From Paenibacillus tuaregi (GTDB lineage Bacteria > Bacillota > Bacilli > Paenibacillales > Paenibacillaceae): a stretch of DNA of 64,000 nucleotides. The notes under the pieces were generated by a model. It saw only the letters and a program-made list of their open reading frames with translations. It did no database searches and was not told the DNA's origin. Of this stretch, positions 16,634-25,577 are shown piece by piece. The DNA is taken from NCBI RefSeq assembly GCF_900086655.1, contig NZ_LT575476.1, positions 2,949,869-3,013,868 on the forward strand. Reading direction: 5' to 3'. Position numbers and translations under genes: made by a program. Numbering within the stretch: position 1 is the first letter of the stretch; every line of letters begins with the position of its first letter.

Positions 16634-18955
16634 ATGATTACAAGACGCAAAATAATGGCTTTAAGTCTCTGCATCTGTATGCTGCTCACTTTATTTCCTG
16701 CATTAGGCTTTGCCGAAACTGAAGTCCAGACAGAGACTGAAATCCAGACTGAAGCTGAAGAAGCCGTGGTAACAGCAGCCATCCCGAGCCCTTGGAAACA
16801 GCAAAATATCGGGTCCCCTACCGTAACAGGCAGCGCTTCCTACGATCCAGCGGCCGATCAATTCACGGTAAGCGGAGCAGGCAAGGACATCTGGGGCAAA
16901 TCAGACCAGTTCAATTATGTGTATCAGCCTTGGACGGGCGACGGTTCTATTGTAGCCCTAGTCTCTTCTCAGACGAATTCTCACGATTTCGCGAAGGCAG
17001 GCATCATGATTAGAGAAACGCTGAAGGCGGATTCCAAACATGTCGATTTGCTGTTAACCCCTTCCAACGGATTCACATTCCAATACCGCACTGAGACGGG
17101 CGGAACGATGCAAAGTGAGAAAATTGCTTCGACGAGCCCAGCATGGATCAAGCTGGAACGCAAAGGCAACGTCATCAAAGGTTATGTATCCAACAACGGT
17201 TTGAACTGGGGAGATTTGGGCAATTTGACGCTTAACATGAATTCCTCGCTCTATGTGGGATTGGCTGTATCCAGCCATAATGAATCTAAGTTAAGCACGG
17301 CCACCTTTGACAAGGTGAAAGTCAATGCTTCAGGAGACGTGTTCCCGCCTACCGAACCGACTAACCTGCAAGCAACCAGTGTAACAGATACCTCAGTCAG
17401 CATATCCTGGACCGCTTCTCTGGATGATGTTGGCGTAAAAGACTACGACGTCTACAAAGACAACGAGTTGGTGAAGGCAAATGTAAAAGCTACGACCTAC
17501 ACGTTTACCGGTCTAAAGCCGGATACCACATACAATTTCACGGTAAAGGCCAGAGATACAGCGGGCAATATCTCGAATTCCAGCAGCCCTCTAACCGTGA
17601 AAACGACAAATCAAACGGATACACAGGCTCCCACTGCCCCTACAGGATTAACAAGTCCAAGCAAAACGTCCTCCTCCATTAATCTGAGCTGGACGGCATC
17701 CACGGATAACGTTGGTGTCTATGAGTACGACATTTATAGAAACGATACTTTGGCTGGCACTACACCCGCCACATCCTTCAATGTAACAGGACTTAAGGCG
17801 AATACCACTTACAGTTTCACCGTGAAAGCCAGGGACTTGGCAGGAAATGTGTCCGGGGCAAGCAAAGCCTTGTCAGTTAAAACGAACCCCACCTCTTCCG
17901 ATCCTTATACCCCAGAGGTTGTCGCTAACAACCTGGAAACGCCATGGGCTATCGATTTCGCACCAGATGGACGTATTTTCTTCACTGAACGCAACAGCGG
18001 ACGAGTCCGTGTCGTTGAGAATGGGAAGTTGAAATCAACACCGGTCATCACTTTGGGCGATCCTTTCTATTATATGCCTAAGAGCGAGGGCGGACTGCTA
18101 GGACTTGCAATTGATCCTAATTTCGCCACCAATCATTATATCTACATCTATCATTCCTACAAAACATCTGACAATAAAGTAGCTAACCGGGTTGTCCGTC
18201 TGATTGAAAATAACAATAAAGCAACCATAGACAAGGTTCTTCTGACTAATCTTCCGGGTGCGGTCTATCACAATGGCGGCCGTCTGAAAATTGGTCCAGA
18301 CAAGAAGCTGTATTTTGCTGACGGAAACTACGGAAACAAAGATGACACTTTGTCTTATCTCGGGGGGAAAATATTCCGCTTGAACCTAGATGGCACCATT
18401 CCAAGCGACAACCCGTTCGGTTCCTCCTCCCCGATCTACAGCCGTGGACACCGGAACCCGCAAGGATTAGCATGGCAGCCTGGGACGAACCGTCTCTTTG
18501 AATCAGAGCATGGTGAGGCTTCCAAGGACGAGATTAACTTCATCGAGCCGGGCAACAATTATGGTTGGCCTAAATATGAGGGCGGAAACCAGAATCAGCC
18601 AGGCATCACGCCTCCACTCATTTATGCAAGCGGCACAACTTGGGCGCCTTCAGGCATTACCTTTGTGACTAAAGGGCCGTGGGCAGGAGATCTTCTGGTT
18701 ACTAATTTAAAAGGCAAACAGATCATTCGCATGGCTATTGGAGAGAAGAACGGCAAACCGACAATTAGCAGCAACGATCTCAGTTACTTATTCGTGAATA
18801 AATACGGCCGGATTCGTGATATCGTTGAAGCACCGGACGGTTCGCTTTACTTCGTGACCAGCAACAATGGCGACAAGAATGGTGACGGAACGCCAGATAA
18901 GCTGGTTCGATTGGTTCCTAACTTTTCTAACGAATTGGAGTCAATAACAGAGTGA
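16634..18955 (+). CDS. Secreted sugar-dehydrogenase-like (PQQ GDH family) protein with FN3 domains
   Basis: A 773-residue extracellular protein. The signal peptide is MITRRKIMALSLCICMLLTL...ALGFA. A concanavalin-like/DUF1349-type domain comes first (about 35-225), then two fibronectin type III domains (about 240-325 and 335-425, each with SWTAS and TFTVKARD-type strands), then a six-bladed beta-propeller of the glucose/sorbosone dehydrogenase family (about 430-765, NLETPWAIDFAPDGRIFFTER and GGLLGLAIDPNF). Such propellers often use PQQ to oxidise aldoses; the cofactor was not verified. The start is ATG at 16634 with AAAGGAAG upstream and a fitting signal peptide. A second strong site (AAAGGAGG, 16561) precedes a short TTG frame at 16573 that overlaps this gene, possibly a leader. 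Confidence 0.85.
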   Translation: MITRRKIMALSLCICMLLTLFPALGFAETEVQTETEIQTEAEEAVVTAAIPSPWKQQNIGSPTVTGSASYDPAADQFTVSGAGKDIWGKSDQFNYVYQPWTGDGSIVALVSSQTNSHDFAKAGIMIRETLKADSKHVDLLLTPSNGFTFQYRTETGGTMQSEKIASTSPAWIKLERKGNVIKGYVSNNGLNWGDLGNLTLNMNSSLYVGLAVSSHNESKLSTATFDKVKVNASGDVFPPTEPTNLQATSVTDTSVSISWTASLDDVGVKDYDVYKDNELVKANVKATTYTFTGLKPDTTYNFTVKARDTAGNISNSSSPLTVKTTNQTDTQAPTAPTGLTSPSKTSSSINLSWTASTDNVGVYEYDIYRNDTLAGTTPATSFNVTGLKANTTYSFTVKARDLAGNVSGASKALSVKTNPTSSDPYTPEVVANNLETPWAIDFAPDGRIFFTERNSGRVRVVENGKLKSTPVITLGDPFYYMPKSEGGLLGLAIDPNFATNHYIYIYHSYKTSDNKVANRVVRLIENNNKATIDKVLLTNLPGAVYHNGGRLKIGPDKKLYFADGNYGNKDDTLSYLGGKIFRLNLDGTIPSDNPFGSSSPIYSRGHRNPQGLAWQPGTNRLFESEHGEASKDEINFIEPGNNYGWPKYEGGNQNQPGITPPLIYASGTTWAPSGITFVTKGPWAGDLLVTNLKGKQIIRMAIGEKNGKPTISSNDLSYLFVNKYGRIRDIVEAPDGSLYFVTSNNGDKNGDGTPDKLVRLVPNFSNELESITE

Positions 18956-18956
18956 T

Positions 18957-19003
18957 TCAAACAGCGCGCGCCGCTCCCCTTCGGCGTGTGCTGTTTGATT
19001 TTT
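18957..19003 (+). terminator. Terminator of the sugar-dehydrogenase-like gene
   Basis: A long GC-rich stem TCAAACAGC...GCTGTTTGA with an inner CGCCG/CGGCG pairing is followed by TTTTTAATT. Confidence 0.85.
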
Positions 19004-19079
19004 AATTGATCCCTTGGCATGATTGGACTATGATCAACAAATAGGCAGCATCGATGCCTGTTATATTTCATATTTCAAT

Positions 19080-19087
19080 CATGTCCT
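19080..19087 (+). promoter_or_regulatory. CATGTCCT element upstream of the AraC gene
   Basis: A fourth copy of the octamer found three times upstream of the mannoside operon. It lies 52 bases before the AraC start, consistent with autoregulation by that AraC protein. Confidence 0.5.
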
Positions 19088-19138
19088 TCAAAATGAACAG
19101 CTCGTTTCCTGTATACATCCTGAGGAGGAACCTTTTCT

Positions 19139-20074
19139 ATGCCGAACAACAAGCTTGCCTACGTCTCATCCTTTAAACGGGCCAACTCGGTCTTGAACCG
19201 CAGCGTAATCCGCGTGGAGAATCCCGAGCTGGGCATACAAATCCACTATTGGGGATTTATGCCCCGCCATTTTGACAATATGGAGCATAAACATTCTTTC
19301 TTTGAGGCGTGTTATGTATTAACTGGGAACGGCTACTACCTGGAAGAGGGTGTCGAATTCCCCCTTCAGTCTGGCACCCTGTTTCTCTCCAGACCCGGTA
19401 TCCAGCACCAGATCAAGAGCGCGGAAGGCCTATCCCTTTGCTATGTTGCATTTGAGCCCGATGAGATCTCAAGTTCTGATTATTATGTCCTTGCGTTTCA
19501 GCAGCTCGCCAAACTTGGCAGCCCTGTATTGCAGGAAGAGTTGAATCCCACACCAGGCCTCCTCTGGGTGTCTCTGATCTCTCTCTTTCATTCCAATTCG
19601 CCTGGAATTCAGTACCCTAATCTAGTTCTGAATAGCATGGCCTTGTCACTTATTTTGTCTATTCTCACCGCGCATGGTCCTGCTTTGAATGCAGACCATT
19701 TCGTTGCCGAAACTTACGATGAAGGTCATTTTATGTTTCGTCAAGCAGAGTTGTTTATTAAGGACAATCTGAATGAACCCCTGTCGCTGGAGCGGATTTC
19801 AGGGCATCTACATATCACAACACGCCATTTGACACGGCTCTTCCGTAAGTACGGCCATCAATCGTTCGTACATTATGTGCAAGAACTGCGTGTGCAAAAG
19901 GCCAAACATTTGCTTCTGAATACAAGTATGCAAATCAAAGAAGTGGCTGTACTAAGCGGGTTTGAATCCGTACACTACTTCACCCGCGTTTTTACAACCA
20001 AACTTGGCGTATCCCCGGCCAGGTTCCGGCGCTCCCAATTTAACGAAGGACGCTCCGATTCCAGCATGTCCTAA
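19139..20074 (+). CDS. AraC-family regulator of the mannoside operon
   Basis: A 311-residue protein with an N-terminal cupin sensor (about 30-110, HYWGFMPRHFDNMEHKHSFFE and LFLSRPGIQHQI) and a C-terminal double helix-turn-helix (about 205-300, LSLERISGHLHITTRHLTRLFRKYGH and IKEVAVLSGFESVHYFTRVFTTKLGVSP). The start follows GGAGG by 10 bases. It lies upstream of and parallel to the PMI-like, ROK and GH38 genes with a 127-base gap that carries three direct repeats and a promoter. It therefore probably senses a mannoside or its breakdown product and activates that operon. Confidence 0.92.
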   Translation: MPNNKLAYVSSFKRANSVLNRSVIRVENPELGIQIHYWGFMPRHFDNMEHKHSFFEACYVLTGNGYYLEEGVEFPLQSGTLFLSRPGIQHQIKSAEGLSLCYVAFEPDEISSSDYYVLAFQQLAKLGSPVLQEELNPTPGLLWVSLISLFHSNSPGIQYPNLVLNSMALSLILSILTAHGPALNADHFVAETYDEGHFMFRQAELFIKDNLNEPLSLERISGHLHITTRHLTRLFRKYGHQSFVHYVQELRVQKAKHLLLNTSMQIKEVAVLSGFESVHYFTRVFTTKLGVSPARFRRSQFNEGRSDSSMS

Positions 20075-20099
20075 ACATGTCCTAATCCCCTCATGTCCT
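20065..20099 (+). promoter_or_regulatory. Triple CATGTCCT direct repeat (candidate AraC operator)
   Basis: Exact CATGTCCT copies start at 20065, 20076 and 20092. The first two are 11 bases apart (one helical turn), the third 16 further. The last ends two bases before the -35 hexamer, the position of class II AraC activators. The first copy overlaps the araC stop codon. Confidence 0.65.
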
Positions 20100-20101
20100 G
20101 A

Positions 20102-20131
20102 TTGTACAAAAACACTACCTCTTTTTATAAA
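20102..20131 (+). promoter_or_regulatory. Promoter of the mannoside operon
   Basis: TTGTAC, an 18-base spacer, then TATAAA (17 if TTATAA is taken). Transcription would start near 20138. Confidence 0.6.
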
Positions 20132-20136
20132 TACGA

Positions 20137-20191
20137 ATCCTCCCTTACCTTCTACAATGAAGTTGTTATCCAACAACCAGTAAGGGAGGAT
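20137..20191 (+). promoter_or_regulatory. 5' leader hairpin that covers the ribosome binding site
   Basis: A perfect 12-bp inverted repeat, ATCCTCCCTTAC (20137-20148) and GTAAGGGAGGAT (20180-20191), encloses 31 bases. The right arm contains the GGGAGG of the next gene. Inside the loop a second stem, GTTGTT/AACAAC (20162-20167 and 20172-20177), can form. Confidence 0.65.
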
Positions 20192-20201
20192 TTACTGTTT
20201 C

Positions 20202-22067
20202 ATGACATCTTTAACCACCTTCCAGACACACCCGGTTAACGTTCTGAGTGTCCCGACTGAGCAAAAAATGATCCAGAATGGAATCAGCACCTGGTGTTCA
20301 CTTGTGATCTCGAGCTATACAGCGAATGCACAGGACCATGGGATCTTCGTTACACTTGATGGAACCCACGGTGCGAATTTCGATTCACTGCTGAACAGGC
20401 TTCGGCAGATCTGCGGGGAGAAAGGCATTTCTTTTACCTCTGACCCTACCTCTAATTATCTGAAGCCTAAACAAGACCTGCGTGCTGAAATGGCCCGTTA
20501 TCTAACCGATAGCCGGGCATTCGGATACAAAGCGACCGATGTTCTGCCAGGCCAATACTTTCAAAGCGGTACCCGGGAAGCCTTGAATAGTAGGGTATCC
20601 GGGTTCGACAACGGGAAGGGAATTTACGTATTATACGGACCCGGCGCTTCCATGTTGGCAGGCAGGGAACCTGATCTGCGATTCTTTGCCGACTTCTCCC
20701 GCGAGAATCAGCAGCAGTGTCATGCCCAGGGGATGGGCAGCTTCGGTTTTGGCCGTTCTGAGGATCCGGTGGAAACCTATAAGAACTGCTTGTTCCTCGA
20801 ATGGCCTGTCTGGGAGACTTACCGACGCAGCTGGTTAGATTACTATGCCGGCCGACCGGATGTGGAAGCTTATTATATGGACTTGAACTGTTCGGAGGAG
20901 CCGAAATGGCTGCGCCCCTCATCCTTAAAGGAACTGCTCCGTCAGACTGGCCAACAGCCTTTTCGAGTTAAGCCTTTCTTTGCCCCTGGCATCTGGGGCG
21001 GACAGTATCTGAAAGAGCTGTGCGGCCTCCCGGAGGAATGGCCGAACTGTGCGTGGAGCTTTGAACCCATCGCACCTGAGAACACGCTTCTGCTCGGCAT
21101 CCAGGACACCATACTGGAGGTTCCCTTTACACTGCTCATGGAAGCTTCTCCAAAGGATATCTTGGGAGTGCGGAACGTAGAGCTGTTCGGCAGTTACTTC
21201 CCGATCCGGTTTGATTATCTGGATACCATGCAAGGTGGCAGACTGTCCCTGCAGGTCCATCCAAGACAGGATTATGTGGAAACCCACTTCAACGAGCACA
21301 TGACCCAGCAAGAGTCCTATTACATCATGAAGAGTGCACCCGGTGCCAAGGTGTATCTTGGTTTAAAAGATGGGGTTACCGGCAAGGATCTCCTCGAAGC
21401 CGTGGAGAATGCCCACCGTCATCAAGATCCACTTGAAGTGTCTTCCTATGTTAATGAGTATGACTCTTCCGTCGGTGATCTGTATCTGATCCCTCCGGGT
21501 ACCGTCCACTGCTCAGGAAAGGACAATCTGGTTCTGGAAATTTCCTCAACCACCTGGTGGTTTACGTTCAAAATCTATGACTATTTGCGGCTGGATAAGG
21601 ATGGCCGTCCAAGACCCATGAACCCCGAACACGCCAGACATAACATTAACGATGCAATGGACACGAGCGCTGCAGCCCAAGGACTCATTGCACGGCCAAT
21701 GCTCATAAGCCGCCAAGGTGAGAGCACTGAAGAGCTATTAGGTCACCGGGAGGATCTTCTCTTCCAGGTTCATAGACTAACCCTGTATGGCCCATGGACA
21801 TCCGAAACGAACGGGGAATTCGTCATGCTAAATCTTGTGGAGGGTGTACGTGTCCGGCTTATCCCTCTCGATGGTCAAGGGCGTGTCTTCGAGTGGGGTT
21901 ATGCCGAGTCTTTCATTATCCCGGCAAGTGTAGGCCCGTATCGCCTTGAGAATTTGTCTGGCACTCCCTGCACCCTGATTGCTGCCCGTGTTAATCCGGA
22001 TTGGGAACATCCATTGCTCCCTACACCTCAGGCAGCTGATGTGGAGGCCGGCCATGGATTCCTATAG
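20202..22067 (+). CDS. Class I phosphomannose-isomerase-like protein with N-terminal extension
   Basis: A 621-residue protein. The C-terminal 380 residues carry the class I mannose-6-phosphate isomerase signature: IWGGQYLKE (about 267), the zinc-binding QVHP and QQESYYIM (about 347 and 367), and YLIPPGTVHCSG. The first roughly 240 residues are not part of the usual PMI; they include NYLKPKQDLRAEMARYL and VYVLYGPG-like segments that resemble a P-loop-free nucleotide or sugar binding fold, which I do not recognise. It is first gene of an operon with a ROK kinase and a GH38 alpha-mannosidase, so mannose-6-phosphate to fructose-6-phosphate conversion fits well. GGGAGG is 12 bases before the ATG and is masked by the leader hairpin. 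Confidence 0.85.
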   Translation: MTSLTTFQTHPVNVLSVPTEQKMIQNGISTWCSLVISSYTANAQDHGIFVTLDGTHGANFDSLLNRLRQICGEKGISFTSDPTSNYLKPKQDLRAEMARYLTDSRAFGYKATDVLPGQYFQSGTREALNSRVSGFDNGKGIYVLYGPGASMLAGREPDLRFFADFSRENQQQCHAQGMGSFGFGRSEDPVETYKNCLFLEWPVWETYRRSWLDYYAGRPDVEAYYMDLNCSEEPKWLRPSSLKELLRQTGQQPFRVKPFFAPGIWGGQYLKELCGLPEEWPNCAWSFEPIAPENTLLLGIQDTILEVPFTLLMEASPKDILGVRNVELFGSYFPIRFDYLDTMQGGRLSLQVHPRQDYVETHFNEHMTQQESYYIMKSAPGAKVYLGLKDGVTGKDLLEAVENAHRHQDPLEVSSYVNEYDSSVGDLYLIPPGTVHCSGKDNLVLEISSTTWWFTFKIYDYLRLDKDGRPRPMNPEHARHNINDAMDTSAAAQGLIARPMLISRQGESTEELLGHREDLLFQVHRLTLYGPWTSETNGEFVMLNLVEGVRVRLIPLDGQGRVFEWGYAESFIIPASVGPYRLENLSGTPCTLIAARVNPDWEHPLLPTPQAADVEAGHGFL

Positions 22068-23064
22068 AGATGGCGCCAAGGAGGCCGGTCTCCATGGCTT
22101 CCCTGCTGAGCTTACGCTGGCCCTCGACGCCGGAGGCACGTTCCTAAAAGGAGCAATACTGATGAACGGCCAAGTCGTGCCCGGCTCATTCATCTGCCGG
22201 CCCTCGAATTCCCAGGCGTCGGCGGATATTGTGATTAAGGGGATTGCCGCTGTATGCGTGGAGCTGCTGGATTATTTTATTACCGCTTCCCGTCCGCTGT
22301 GCCCGGAAGACCGGGTTCAGATCGGGTTTGCTTTTCCCGGACCCTTCGATTACAACTCGGGCACAGCACATCTGCAGGGAGTAGGTAAGTACGACAACTT
22401 ATACCGCTTGTCCGTCCATGACCTGCTCCAAGCGCAATTTAGGCGGCTTCAGATCTCTTCCCCCGGCATCGTGGCTGATTGCCTGGCTTTTGCCGGGATA
22501 AAGTTTGGCAATGATGCTGCCATGTTTGGATTGGGCACTTCTCTCCGTTTTCCTTCTCAAAGACTAATATGCCTTACCTTGGGTACGGGAGTGGGTTCGG
22601 TCTTCATAGCTGACAAGCAAATGATTACGAGCATGGAAGGGCTGCCGAAGAGTGGAATGCTCTACAACGAGCCCTACGGAGATGATATCGTAGACAACCA
22701 GTTCGGAAGAAGAGGCATTCTGCGTATGGCCGCAAGCGAAGGAATCGCTATAGAGGACGCCGATGTAGCTGATCTGGCGGCAGCAGCAGAGCAAGGCAGC
22801 GAAGAAGCTTTGCGCTTATTTCATATTTACGGGACCAAACTGGGAGACATGCTGCTTCCCTACGCAGCAGCCTTCAAGCCGGATCATATTGTGCTTGGAG
22901 GCCAAATCTCGGCCAGCTTCCCTCTATGGGAAGCAAGCTTTCGTCAAGCACTTGGTTCATCCTACGCTCCCACACTTGCGCTGCCGGATGCAATGTCGGA
23001 TGTATTTCGCGGGATTCATATGCTGTTCGGAACGATCCAGACGGACCCGCAGAACAACTTTTAA
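22054..23064 (+). CDS. ROK-family sugar kinase
   Basis: A 336-residue ROK protein without a DNA-binding domain, hence probably a kinase rather than a repressor. The phosphate-binding loop is LALDAGGTFLKGAIL (about residues 20-34), the catalytic GND motif is in KFGNDAAMF, and the second ATP motif is LTLGTGVGSVFI. The usual zinc-binding cysteine motif of many ROK kinases is absent. The start at 22054 follows GGAGG by six bases and overlaps the upstream gene by 14 bases, so translation is likely coupled. With an alpha-mannosidase and a PMI in the operon, phosphorylation of free mannose is the obvious role, but the sugar is not proven. Confidence 0.85.
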   Translation: MDSYRDGAKEAGLHGFPAELTLALDAGGTFLKGAILMNGQVVPGSFICRPSNSQASADIVIKGIAAVCVELLDYFITASRPLCPEDRVQIGFAFPGPFDYNSGTAHLQGVGKYDNLYRLSVHDLLQAQFRRLQISSPGIVADCLAFAGIKFGNDAAMFGLGTSLRFPSQRLICLTLGTGVGSVFIADKQMITSMEGLPKSGMLYNEPYGDDIVDNQFGRRGILRMAASEGIAIEDADVADLAAAAEQGSEEALRLFHIYGTKLGDMLLPYAAAFKPDHIVLGGQISASFPLWEASFRQALGSSYAPTLALPDAMSDVFRGIHMLFGTIQTDPQNNF

Positions 23065-23096
23065 ATTCACCCAATCTAATTGGAGGTTATACATTT

Positions 23097-25577
23097 ATGA
23101 GTACAATTACCAAGCAACCACATGCACCTTCCCGTCCCTGGACGATCTATGTTATTCATCATTCACATACAGATATCGGTTACACGGAACGACAGGAGCG
23201 AATCGAGCAGTATCATGTGGACTTTATACGCCAGGCACTCAAGATCTGCAATACTGCACATACACAGGAACATCCGGAATGGAAATCCTTCCGCTGGACA
23301 TGTGAGACATTCTGGGCTGTAGAGCAGTTCCTGAAGGAAGCTTCTCCTGACGAACAAGAAGCTTTCCAGCAGGCTGTAACCCGGGGACAGATCGAGCTGT
23401 CAGGAACGTATCTGAATATGACGGAGCTCCCGGACTTCGATCTTCTCCTTCGGAATCACAGCAAGGCACAGCAGTATGCTTCATCGTTCGGCCACCGGAT
23501 TGATAGCGCCATGACGGCCGACATCAACGGTTACAGCTGGGGATATGCTTCCAGCCTTCTGCAGAATGACATTGAGCATCTGTTCTCCTGCATACACACC
23601 CATCACGGCATGTACCCGCTTGGACGTAAACAAACCCCATTCTGGTGGGAAGCTCCAGACGGCGGACGGCTTCTGGTCTGGAATGGGGAGCATTACATGT
23701 TCGGCAATGAGCTTGCCTTCTGTCCGGGCGCACTAGGCAAATACATTATCAAGGATGAGTTCCAGCATAACTTGGTGGAGCCAGAGCACCGTCACAATGA
23801 AATTGCTGCCCTGCGGATTAACCGCTACTTATGGAATCTGGAACAGGAGACTTATCCTTATTCCTTCGTTCCAGTTATGATCTCGGGCCTAGGAACCGAC
23901 AACGCCTCCCCGAATGGGGAGATCGCCGAATGGATCGCCGAGTGGAATGAGCAGCACGGAGACCGGATCACGATTAAGATGGCCACTCTCTCCGAATTTT
24001 TCTCTGCATTGAAACAGGAGGACTTGTCCTCCCTGCCGGTTCACCAAGGCGACTGGCCGGACTGGTGGACCGATGGGGTTGCCTCGACAGCGATGCATAC
24101 CCAAGTGTACCGTGACGCGCAACGGACCCTGCGGAAAGTGAAACGGCTGAACCCGGGTGATGAGGTGGTAGCCCCTGAAGATTTAGATAAAGCGGCCCAG
24201 GCATTAACCATGTATGCCGAGCATACTTGGGGCTTCCACTCGTCTGTATATGAGCCTTGGCACCCTCAAGTGCAGATGCTGGAGGTACGCAAGCAAGCTT
24301 ATGCCGCAGAGGCCAGCACACGAGCTTACCGGGCATTGGACAAAGCTCTCGCCGCCCGTAATGGAGCCCTGCTGGCCCCCGGTCGTCCCCTCCGTTACGA
24401 GGTGATTAACACCGAACCGGCGCAAGCTTCACTTCAAGTCGCAATTCCATTGGATGGCTGGGAAACAACGATTGTGCAGAAGCCGTTCGAGCTTATCGAT
24501 GAATCGACGGGAGCATCCATACCTTACCAACTGTCACCGGGACGGCACCTTATCACAGAGCTCACACTGGAGCCAGATGAATCACGCATTTTGCACATTC
24601 GTCCGCTTCAACGAGCGGATGAACCTTCTCCAATCGTGACAGCCCGCAACAATGAGCCGATCGCTTGCGAAGGAATCAGCGACATTTGGGCCTTACCCGA
24701 GGCGTCCTATCCAGTTGTGATTGGGGACACCTCGATTGAATCTGATTTTTTCCGGATCGAATGGGCCTTGAACAAGGGAATTACCTCCTGGACGGATAAG
24801 ACCCGTTCTTGTGACCTGATGGATGCTGGGCATAAGCACGCCCCATTTACACCAGTATATGAGGTAACTTCGGTTCAAGGCGAACATACCCCGCCTGAGA
24901 TGTGTGCCGTCCGGTCACGGATGGGCCGCAACCGGAAAGGCAGTCATGTAGAGCGGGACACCGGGCGCTTGGTCCGGGCTAAGGTGCTGGATAACGGTTC
25001 ACTATATGCACTCTTGGAGCTGACTTTCGAAGTGAAGGGCCTGAGCTATTATGCGATTCATCTCAAAATGTTCGCAAATCAGCCCCGCGTTGAAGTATCT
25101 ATCCGGCTCCATAAGGATAGCGTCTGGCTTCCCGAGAACCTGTATGTTGCTCTACCTTTCTCCATGGGACCGCAAGCCGAGCTCTATGTGGAAAAGGCAG
25201 GCTGCTTCCTCCGGCCATGGAAAGACCAGATTCCAGGCAGCTGCCTAGATTACACCTGTGCTCAAGAAGGGGTATTCTGGCACTCGCCTTCAGACCGGGA
25301 AGCGCTCCTGGTGTCGATGACCGACACCCCGCTGGTGCAGCTAGGCTCACTGGAACACGGACCGCGCAAGCTTCATGGAGCGCAAGCCGAAGGCTCCCGT
25401 CCTCTCCCTTATGCGTGGCTTCTGACAAACTATTGGGAGACCAACTTCAAAGCGACTTTAGGTGGCTTTTATGAATTCCGCTATGCGGTGGAACGCCGGT
25501 CTCAACTTGATCCTGCGGAGGCCGCCAATGCTTTACATGCCTCAACGGGTCAATTTACAGTCCATAGGATCAGGTAA
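23097..25577 (+). CDS. Glycoside hydrolase family 38-type alpha-mannosidase
   Basis: An 826-residue protein without a signal peptide, so probably cytoplasmic. The GH38 catalytic domain has the zinc-binding HSHTD (H24, D26), the nucleophile context TADINGYSW (D142) and a late AEHTWGFH. A beta-sandwich C-terminal half follows. The start at 23097 follows TTGGAGG by about ten bases; a longer upstream frame lies inside the ROK gene. It is the third gene of the operon, 32 bases after the ROK kinase. It would release mannose from imported mannosides, which ROK and PMI then feed into glycolysis. No transporter is adjacent. Confidence 0.88.
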   Translation: MSTITKQPHAPSRPWTIYVIHHSHTDIGYTERQERIEQYHVDFIRQALKICNTAHTQEHPEWKSFRWTCETFWAVEQFLKEASPDEQEAFQQAVTRGQIELSGTYLNMTELPDFDLLLRNHSKAQQYASSFGHRIDSAMTADINGYSWGYASSLLQNDIEHLFSCIHTHHGMYPLGRKQTPFWWEAPDGGRLLVWNGEHYMFGNELAFCPGALGKYIIKDEFQHNLVEPEHRHNEIAALRINRYLWNLEQETYPYSFVPVMISGLGTDNASPNGEIAEWIAEWNEQHGDRITIKMATLSEFFSALKQEDLSSLPVHQGDWPDWWTDGVASTAMHTQVYRDAQRTLRKVKRLNPGDEVVAPEDLDKAAQALTMYAEHTWGFHSSVYEPWHPQVQMLEVRKQAYAAEASTRAYRALDKALAARNGALLAPGRPLRYEVINTEPAQASLQVAIPLDGWETTIVQKPFELIDESTGASIPYQLSPGRHLITELTLEPDESRILHIRPLQRADEPSPIVTARNNEPIACEGISDIWALPEASYPVVIGDTSIESDFFRIEWALNKGITSWTDKTRSCDLMDAGHKHAPFTPVYEVTSVQGEHTPPEMCAVRSRMGRNRKGSHVERDTGRLVRAKVLDNGSLYALLELTFEVKGLSYYAIHLKMFANQPRVEVSIRLHKDSVWLPENLYVALPFSMGPQAELYVEKAGCFLRPWKDQIPGSCLDYTCAQEGVFWHSPSDREALLVSMTDTPLVQLGSLEHGPRKLHGAQAEGSRPLPYAWLLTNYWETNFKATLGGFYEFRYAVERRSQLDPAEAANALHASTGQFTVHRIR

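Noticed and set aside
16447-16722. 91-codon + strand frame overlapping the sugar-dehydrogenase gene start
   Set aside because: Protein is not gene-like; only its last part, from TTG 16573, has a good ribosome site, and I mention it as a possible leader, not as a gene.
22926-23096. 57-codon N-terminal extension of the GH38 gene
   Set aside because: It lies inside the ROK kinase gene, and the ATG at 23097 has an excellent GGAGG site and starts just before the conserved domain.
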